This document shows positions 56,319 to 64,000 of a stretch of 64,000 nucleotides of DNA, in pieces (within the stretch, counting starts at the first letter, position 1; each line of letters starts with the position of its first letter). The notes under the pieces were generated by a model. That model searched no databases and was not told the DNA's origin. It worked only from the letters and a program-made list of their open reading frames with translations. The stretch lies in the NCBI RefSeq assembly GCF_040869045.1, contig NC_090319.1, positions 387,267,601 to 387,331,600 on the forward strand, read 5' to 3'. Made by a program: the position numbers and the translations under genes. This stretch comes from Eurosta solidaginis. Taxonomy: Eukaryota > Arthropoda > Insecta > Diptera > Tephritidae.

Positions 56319-56949
56319 ATATTTATTTGCGATTTCAGGCATGGTTCCTACCGCAGGTGAAGAGATATTGAAATTACTCTAAATTTTTTTCTTAATGTGA
56401 ACGTTTATTAAAATATCAGTAACGCGGAGTGCTCCTAGACTTATTATGCTAATTTTGTGGTGGGGTGACATAAGATCAACGGAAATAAGCTCTGAGCTTA
56501 AGCAGCCGATCTGACAGGGTTAAACTCTAGTTAACGTATCAGTTATTTGCGTTCGTTGGCAATGACGTCGAATATACCCAACGCGCATTCGGCGTTAAGT
56601 GCCACTACATCTCATATTGATAACAAAGCTAAAGTTGTTTCGAAACAGGACTCAACTTGATAATCATTACGTTCTGGGCAAAAATGGAATTTTTATAAAG
56701 CCAAAAATGCTATTACTTAAGTTAAGAAAATATAGTTCCCAACTAGTATTTATGTGTGGCTCTCTCACTGGATTCAAATGTAAGATTACAATGCTACAGT
56801 ATTTTCAAGAAAATTAAATATGCATGACTTATTTTTAATTAATAAATAATGGTGGTACCACCTCGGGGAAGATTTTTTTCAACCCACTTCAACTCGATAT
56901 CCAAAGTGGGATATAAACTGGAGAAACGTATTAGATATGCATTTGAAAG

Positions 56950-57110
56950 CTGTGCATTTCACAAAATCTCTCAAAGGTGGAAAATAATTTGAGAATGGCG
57001 TTGGAGGTCAACTCGAGAACTATACATTTTACAAAATTTCTCCAAAGTTGGATAGTGATTGGAGAATGAAATTGGATAACAATTTGATAACTATCTGGTT
57101 TAAGAATAAT
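56950..57110. repeat. Short diverged tandem repeat, about 72-bp period
   Basis: CATTTCACAAAATCTCTCAA with TTTGAGAATGGCGTTGGA at 56957 recurs as CATTTTACAAAATTTCTCCA with TTGGAGAATGAAATTGGA about 72 bp later. A third, weak unit follows. Confidence 0.45.
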
Positions 57111-57647
57111 TACAGCATGATGTTGGATATTAGCTCTGGCTGGAGAAATTTTTTTTCCATGTTTGTTGGGTAAACAAGATCCGATTTTATATACAAATTA
57201 TCTAGATAACAAAAAAAAAAAAAACAGTGTTGCCGTACAAAAATCCTACCACCAAACGTGGCCTTAAACTGTGACTGAAAAACTGCTCAGTAGTTTAACT
57301 GGAGTTTAAATTTGGGTAGAGTTTAGGCAAACTTAGTTTAAGCTTAGCTTAACCAACTACTGAAAAACCGGGCCTGAGAAAACTTCCGTTTGACCTTATA
57401 ACCATTTCCGAGAAAAGGCACATTATTTTGGTTTTGAGAAGCATTTTTAATGCTTCTAATATCCTTTTGGGGTCTGAAGTCGTCTTAATATCGTTTTGTT
57501 TGCTAAAAATTGTGAAATCCCTGTAATGTGTGCCTCTCCATTCACCAAACTATAAAAAAAGCAGTTTCGTGAAAGGAGGAAACGGCTGCCATCCATTTTG
57601 ACTATTTTTTCTAAAAGCGTAGTAGTTTTTTGGGGCTACTGACAGAT

Positions 57648-57744
57648 GTTCGCTTAATGAAGCAAGTGGCCCTGTGTGAAAAGGAAAACTAAATTATTTC
57701 ATTAAACAAAATTGTGATTCGATAAAGTTTCTGTGTGAAATGGG
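57648..57744. repeat. Short dispersed repeat shared with 545-640
   Basis: GCCCTGTGTGAAAAGGAAAA and TTTCATTAAACAAAATT match the copy in the LRRC40-like intron. It lies about 230 bp upstream of the first visible ninaB exon. Confidence 0.5.
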
Positions 57745-57973
57745 TATTATATATATAGTCGATATTCTAAAAATTGATTAAAAAAAACACCGGCTTGGTA
57801 AATGATGTTTTTATATTAAATTCTTAGGCGCACTTTGCTGAAAAACCAGTCATTAGTGTGCAATACTTAGTTGCTTAAAAATTTTTAAAGTAAATGAAAA
57901 TATGTATTTACGCTGTAGTATATACCATTTTATATAAAAACAATAATTATTAATATGTTTGTCTATTGCTTAG

Positions 57974-60900
57974 ATTAAGTACAATCCTAAGGCACATGAC
58001 CCTGAGTCAGTGCGTATAGATGCCGGTGGACGATGCTATCCCGGTTGTGCCTCCGATGTGTGGTTGCGTTCGTGTGAACAGGAAATTATTGAACCCATTG
58101 AAGGACATGTCCGTGGTCATATTCCGGTTTGGTTAAATGGTAGTCTATTACGTAACGGTCCCGGAAATTGGAAGATGGGCGAAATGACATTTCAACATTT
58201 ATTTGATTGCTCAGCATTGGTGCATCGATTTGCGATAAAAAATGGACGTGTCACATATCAAAGTCGTTTCGTTGAGACTGAGACACTGAAAAAGAATCGT
58301 GCAGCACAGCGCATAGTTGTAACGGAATTTGGCACAGCATCAGTACCAGATCCTTGTCATTCGATATTCGATAGGTAAGCTAAACTGTTCAGCCGAATTT
58401 AAATTTATTTAGATATTTAATCAAGTGTTGATATTAACTTTGCCTTTGAATGTGATCATACAGAGGTTTGGTTGAGAAATAAGCCCATTACGGACGCGGA
58501 ACGAAATTAGATGACATGACAAGAAGACGATTAGACGATGATAAAATTGACCTAAAATCTGGTATAAAAATTTAGTATCATTCGAGGGATTCCAAATATT
58601 TATACTAAAAATAGAAGAGGTAGCTGGGGTTGGACTGTTCCTCAAGAATTTGCCGGCCAATCAGTGATATCGACTCCACAACCCTTGTCTGTGCCATAGA
58701 GAGAGCAGCTAGACTGCACCAGTACATTGCAGAGTCTGCGACCAATGAAACGATTTTTGTGGACAGCCAAGATGCTTTATTTAAAATCATTAGATTCCAA
58801 CTTGAGGAAATCGGATATAGTACGACCTTAAAAATGACCCTAGGCCACATCCATGCCTCCCTCTGATGGATATGAGGGGAACGAATTCCGAAATGGATTT
58901 AAACGAAGTGGACAGCTCCCAGCGACCACCACTGAGTTAACTCCTCAGAAAAATACTATCGCCCAGTTGGGATGAATGTAAGGTCTCAAGGTACTAATGA
59001 CCATGTTAGGAAAGAGTTAGAAAAGCGTTGCCTAAATATTCCAAATACCGGGTACATTTGACAATTGCTGGGGTATCCCACCAAGAGAGTAAAGTGGTGA
59101 CCGAGCCAAGCCCAGTGAACATTGCTAGTACCAAACAAAAGAAAGTTTATTGCGGTTCTTACAGGAATTAGCGGTGCATTCGTAGATGGATACAAACCTG
59201 CTAACCTTGACTTATTCCGATTACTTCATGCCAGAGAGAGAAAGAAAGAGGAAAGGATGAGATAAGAATGGGAGAGTAAAGGAAGGGAAACGAAAGATAA
59301 AAAAGAGAATGGAACCGAAACGAGACCAGAACTAAAACCAGAAACTCCAGCTGAAATCGGCATCAAAAAAACCGTAAGGGATTGTGGACTGAACCGGAAT
59401 GGTAACAAAATGCGGAACTGAAGCTGGACCGAAACTTGAATAGAAACTGATACCGGACCGGATCCTAAACTGAACCGAGATTTAAATGAAACCAAAACTG
59501 AATTGTAATCGCTATTGACACATACACTGGAAATGGAGCCCAAACGGAAAGAACCAGGAACCGAGCCGGGAATAGTTACTGGCCTTAAACCCGACTGGAA
59601 CCATAACCGCAACCAAACCAATGCTGAAATTGGGCCAAAGCTGAAAGAAAATCGGGGCCGACGCTGAAAATGTAACCTCTCCGAAACTGGAACCGAACCT
59701 GGAGTGGATGCAGGAACTAAAAACTGGACTGGATCGAAACCTGGTGCGCAGCCTCAACTGAAATCAAGCGAGAACAGAAACTGAGCCGAGACGGGAACTA
59801 AAATTTCATGGACTGTACGGAAATAAGAACCGAAGCTGGATCAAAACCAGGTTGGAACTGAAACGACAATCGAAAACGGATCCAGGATGAAACTTTAACC
59901 GAAACCGGATCAAAACTGAAATAAACTGTTTGCTTACATTTCACGAACACCTAATACTCAAGTTTTTTTCGTTTTTTATTTTATTTTCAGAGTCTCAGCT
60001 ATATTTCGCCCCGACAGCGGCTCTGATAATTCCATGATATCAATTTATCCTTTCGGAGATGAGTATTATACGTTTGCAGAGACGCCTATGATGCATAGAA
60101 TAAATCCGCGCACATTAGCCACAGAGGGACGCATTTGCGTTACCGATTTTGCGGGGGTCGTCAACCATACATCACATCCGCATGTACTACCCAATGGCAC
60201 TGTGTATAATCTGGGCATGGCTGCCACCAAATCTGGTCCTGCTTACAATATAATTTGTTTTCCACATGGTGAACAAATGTTTGAGGATGCTTATATTGTG
60301 GGTGCGTTGCCGTGTCGCTGGAAGCTGCATCCTGGCTATATGCACACATTTGGTACGACATAACAGCATAGAAAACTCGAAAAAATCGCATTTAGCTGAA
60401 ATTTTGTTTATATCTCTTCCAGGCATCACTGACCATTATTTTGTTATTGTTGAGCAACCGCTTTCAGTTTCCCTAACTGAATTTGTTAAAGCGAATCTCT
60501 CCAATCAGCAGCTTGCTTCGTGTCTCAAATGGTTCGAGGATAAGCCCACGCTTTTCCATTTGATGGATCGTGAAAGCGGCAAAGTGCGTTACAGTTTCCA
60601 ATCGGAAGCCTTCTTCTATTTACATATTATCAATCAATATGAGGAGGACAATCACGTGGTCATCGATATTTGTTGTTATAAAGATCCGGAAATGATTAAT
60701 TGCATGTACTTGGAATCCATAATGAATATGCAAACGAATCCAAATTATGCGTCACATTTTCGTGGACGTCCATTGCGTTTTGTGCTACCCTTAGGTGTTG
60801 ATGTTACAGTGGTGTCGGTGCCTAAAGATCCACCTACCAATAAGCGGCCAGTGGTGAAATCGTTTTCTTTATACGGCGTCAGTACGCATCTGCAACCGCC

Positions 60901-62888
60901 GAAGATGAAGCATTCCGAATCGAATTATGAGGATATTGCGCATATGGCAATAAATAAGCTGGAGCAAGAGGAGTTGTTGGAGTATAGTAGTACAACGCCC
61001 AATGTAGGCATGGAAACGAAAGTCAAAGTGGACGATGACACATTGGTTAATTTGGTTACTTTGGCGTATAGCAAAGCGCAGGCGTATCAGTTGGGTAATC
61101 GTGGTATAATGGTACGTCCGGAGTTGCTTTGTGATTGGGGCTGTGAAACACCGCGTTTCAACTATGAAAAATATTTGGGTAAGTTTGTTTGCATTGCGGT
61201 TCACGGGCAGCTCGATGTACACGAGGCGAATCGTCATACACGCATACATGAGATGTAATATAGGGATCTTCCAAGCGGACTAAAAATATATATCCGTAAA
61301 ATAAACTGTGAAAAAGCATATAGTCCTTTTTGGTGCAGTGGACAGGAAATTGTCCTAGATGTAAAAAACACGACATCTACTCGAACAGTGGGGTGTCTGG
61401 ATGCAAAATTAAGCGCTCAAATATAGTCGGCGAGTGTCTAAGCTTGTTGCTGCATCGAGCTATTTCGAGCTATTTTTCGATAAAGATTATCTATGTGGCA
61501 GGTCATACCGACCCTCTGGCAATTATTATATGGATCTTTTAGGCGGAGCAGGTACGTGCAAACCAGGGGTGGATGTCAATAGGGGCTTTGGTATATCGCC
61601 GGCCACTTGCATCTCCGCATGCCAGGTGTCGAAAACATTCTGACCGGTTGTTGATGCCAAGCGCTTAGCGGAACTACAAAGTTCTCTAATGCTATTTGGC
61701 ATTCAAGGGGTTGTTAAGCGCAATACAAAGCTGCATAATTTCATAGCTTCGCCAACCCAATTGTCAATCTCATTTACACGAGGCGAACCTTGTTACAAAT
61801 ATGAACGTATCGTACACATATTTATCGGGTGGGGTTCTGGCGATCTCCAGTTTCTTTTGGACGTAGAGGGTGGGGGCGGGATAACCTAGATGATGCAATT
61901 TGGTAATATTAAGTCGTATCCCAAGATATCTGGGCTAGGAACGTACCGAATCTATACACGGCAAAGGACCATCAACATTGATCACACTTCCCAAAACCTT
62001 CGGGAAGTGTCTTTATCGGTACTAGAAAAAACAAAGCCATCCCATGGAGGATGACGAGGTGGGGTTCAAATGTCTCGGCATGGTTGTATACGGTTCCCAG
62101 GAGGAAATTTCGAAGATTTATGTCTGCCTCATACAGAAGTATATCGTTGCTATGACTCACTTAATGATTACAAACCAATGTCGGCCTTAGTTGTTGTGCC
62201 ATCATACCGGACAGTAAAAGCCTTCAAGGGAGCTGTTTTTATCAAGTTAACGCAGCGGCCACCCAATGTAGCCTAACGTGATCTTAGCGTGCTAGCGCCC
62301 ACTGACCACAATTGTTGTACGCTTAGCATCTATGACAATATGCTTTATCTGCATCGTGCCTAATACATTCAAATTGCACCATAAACTTGAGTTCGTTTTC
62401 GTGTTGAATGCTCACTGTTAAACTCTAATTTGCGCAATGCAAATGTAATATTAGGTTTTTTTTTTATAAAATGTTAATATTTTTTTACACTGTTAGGTAA
62501 AAAATATCGTTACTTTTATGCAATCAGTTCGGATGTAGATGCGGAAAATCCGGGAACTGTAAGTTTTTCTGGCATCTTTCAAGTATTTTGTTCTAATATT
62601 CCGAATTTGCAGCTCGTTAAAATTGATGTGGTAACGAAGGACATACAAAAATGGTGTGAACCGAATTGCTATCCCAGTGAGCCCGTCTTTGTGCCCTCAC
62701 CTGATGCAAGCGACGAAGATGACGGTGTGATTTTGGCATCCATGGTCTGGGGTGGGTTGAATGAAAATCAAGTTGGTTTATTGGTGTTGTGCGCTAAAAC
62801 TTGGACTGAGTTAGGCCGTTGTGAATTCCATACAAATGGACCAGTGCCAAAATGTCTACATGGCTGGTTTGCATCTGGTGTGGTCTGA
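57974..62888 (+). CDS. ninaB: Carotenoid isomerooxygenase (ninaB), five exons, first exon missing
   Basis: Exons: 57974-58374, 59991-60352, 60423-61178, 62497-62558, 62613-62888. All junctions are GT-AG and phases agree, giving 618 residues plus stop TGA (62886-62888). In Drosophila ninaB is the single enzyme that both cleaves and isomerises carotenoids to supply 11-cis retinoid chromophore for rhodopsin. Shared stretches: GGRCYPGCASDVWLRSCEQE, LLRNGPG, FDCSALVHRF, VVNHTSHPHVLPNGTVYN, LHPGYMHTFG, MNMQTNPNYASHFRGRPLRF, LCDWGCETPR, GPVPKCLHGWF. The four iron-binding His of the family map to SHPHV, YMHTF, FYLHIIN and CLHGW. The region around NKLEQEELLEYSST is variable. The first exon, holding the start Met and roughly 15-20 residues, lies upstream; exon one here opens with IKYNPK after an acceptor (TTGCTTAG). 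Confidence 0.92.
58600..59215 (+). pseudogene. Decayed LINE RNase H fragment in ninaB intron
   Basis: The stretch 58630-58860 reads CAIERAARLHQYIAESATNE, IFVDSQDALFKII and TLKMTLGHIH, followed by YEGNE in a shifted frame. These are the central VDSQAAL and GHxxIxGNExAD motifs of LINE RNase H. There is no Asp-rich core left. It is in the same orientation as the gene. Confidence 0.45.
59225..59935 (+). repeat. Degenerate hexamer-based minisatellite in ninaB intron
   Basis: About 700 bp of purine-rich sequence built from GAACCG, GAAACTG and GAAACCG words in 6- and 12-base phasing (GAACTGAAGCTGGACCGAAA, GAAACTGATACCGGACCGGA). It produces long open frames on the minus strand that are compositional artefacts. 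It ends about 60 bp before the exon 59991 acceptor. Confidence 0.7.
61380..62270 (+). repeat. LINE tail remnant with inserted (CAA)n-family element in ninaB intron
   Basis: 61430-61570 (GCTGCATCGAGCTATTTCG, AAGATTATCTATGTGGCAGG, then GGTCATACCGACCCTCTGGC) is a strongly diverged version of the RNase H region at 54640-54745. At 61695-62035 lies a copy of the non-autonomous element (AAGGGGTTGTTAAGCGCAAT, GCTTCGCCAACCCAATTGTC, CGGCAAAGGACCATCAACAT, CCTTCGGGAAGTGTC). After 62040 ATGGAGGATGACGAGGTGG resembles the LINE C-terminal region at 54988. It appears to be one relic split by the other. Confidence 0.5.
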
Positions 62889-63046
62889 ACTTATATTTTA
62901 TTATTACATAAAAGCTTTATAAGTTAAACTTAAAAACTATGTTAGTTATTTATGCTAGTAATAATACACATACACATATACATACACTAAACGTTTTTAT
63001 TAAATTATATTGCATTCATTTAGAATTTTAAATTAATCACATTGTA

Positions 63047-63052
63047 AATAAA
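63047..63052 (+). terminator. Likely ninaB polyadenylation signal
   Basis: AATAAA lies 159 bp after the ninaB stop codon in an AT-rich 3' UTR. It is the first canonical hexamer downstream of the stop. From 63060 to 64000 I see no gene or named repeat. Confidence 0.5.
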
Positions 63053-64000
63053 TTCCTCCCATTTTTTCTGGAAAACTCGATTTATTTTGCGTCGTTCCTC
63101 AGAGTTTAAGATGGCGTATCTGTGAATTTGAAGAAAGGAAAATTCGCTAGTTTTGTTATGATCCATGTTACAAATTATAAATTAATTGTTTGCCTTATAT
63201 AACAGATTCTTAAAGATATAAGGCCTTTTACGTCAAGTGGTCCCACTCGAAAAATCTGATATCTACAAACTCCAAACTAGCCCATTTTTCCTTGAGAGTT
63301 TTTTCATTAATATTTAGACCATCAAATTTCAACGTATAAAAGAGAAGTTAAGATGATTCTTGTAGAAATTCTTCCTAACTTAAAAAAAGGCATCAAACAA
63401 AAATTTAATAAATTTTTGCATTCGTTTTTTTTCAACTTCTTCAAATATCATAGTGGGCCGGTTTCGATTTGTTTAGTGCTGCTCAAAATAAAGCTGCACA
63501 ATCCCCCTACAAAAATTGCATAGGCCATTTTTGGACTTGGAAGACTTTTAGGGCACAGATTGTCAATAGTTTAGAGGGATCTAGGAATATGATATTGGAA
63601 CAGTTCTTTATGCGATTTATTTCATAAATCTAAGACTATTGACCAAAAATCAGAAGGTATTGAAATAATTATGGAACTATTTCAAGAAAAGTTTGATATA
63701 ATTTCGGAACTGTTTTCGTAGTTATTTCAGGTCTAACATTTTCGTACCACCTCAGCGCTATTTTTGGGAAAAAATGTTTCAAATTTTTGGAATTGAATAA
63801 AATTTTTCCGGACTTTTGAATTTCCGATCAATTCGAGACTATCTCCGGATAGTTTCGGATTATTTCAGATAAAATCGAATGTGTTTCGGAATATTTGAGA
63901 ACTGTAAGTGAATCATTTTTTGATTGTTTCGGGAGTTTTTCATGCAGGCGTTCAGAACTAGAGTTTTGCATAAAATAAGTTTCCTTAATTCCTTCACTTG

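Noticed and set aside
59226..59757. Minus-strand ORFs of up to 131 codons rich in Val, Ser and Phe
   Set aside because: Produced by the GAACCG-type minisatellite composition, inside a ninaB intron.

Overview
This is an AT-rich, intron-containing, retrotransposon-laden insect window. It is most probably from a higher fly: the only confidently identifiable metabolic gene is a close relative of the Drosophila carotenoid oxygenase ninaB, and the dispersed repeats include DINE-1-like elements typical of flies. A tephritid fruit fly is my best guess, but it rests on recalled repeat families and is weak. There is no bacterial, phage or CRISPR content.

Two host genes are visible. On the minus strand, the first two coding exons of an LRRC40-like leucine-rich-repeat gene lie at 16833-16212 and 878-691, separated by a 15.3 kb intron; the gene continues beyond base 1. 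On the plus strand, five exons of ninaB (57974-62888) encode nearly the whole carotenoid isomerooxygenase; the short first coding exon lies upstream and was not found.

Nearly everything else is mobile DNA in nested layers. Inside the LRRC40-like intron are an RTE-type LINE (3262-8594) split by a 2 kb DNA transposon with an 8-bp duplication, an RNase H-bearing LINE tail (9387-10602) split by another LINE fragment, and a LINE here called LINE-A (10603-14374) inserted in that tail with a 15-bp duplication. Between the genes (17-57 kb) lie a LOA-type LINE tail split by an I-like fragment, a second LINE-A copy, a decayed hAT transposase, split SINEs, a foldback element, a DINE-1-like element whose interior grew into a 610-bp higher-order tandem array (28077-31156), a second DINE-1-like family, a 5'-truncated CR1-like LINE, and an inverted pair of Penelope-like elements (43915-51140) disrupted by a nearly full-length LOA LINE (44677-50170). 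Further right are two solo LTRs with ATAT duplications and a Tc1-like TIR element carrying a LINE tail.

Every coding-capable element has stops, frameshifts or truncations, so none looks autonomous now. I found no new host or defence system. The most interesting items are the 610-bp higher-order array, hammerhead-ribozyme-like cores in both Penelope copies, a 2A-like GIEPNPGP motif at the start of LINE-A ORF1, and a non-autonomous family sharing LINE-A's 3' tail.
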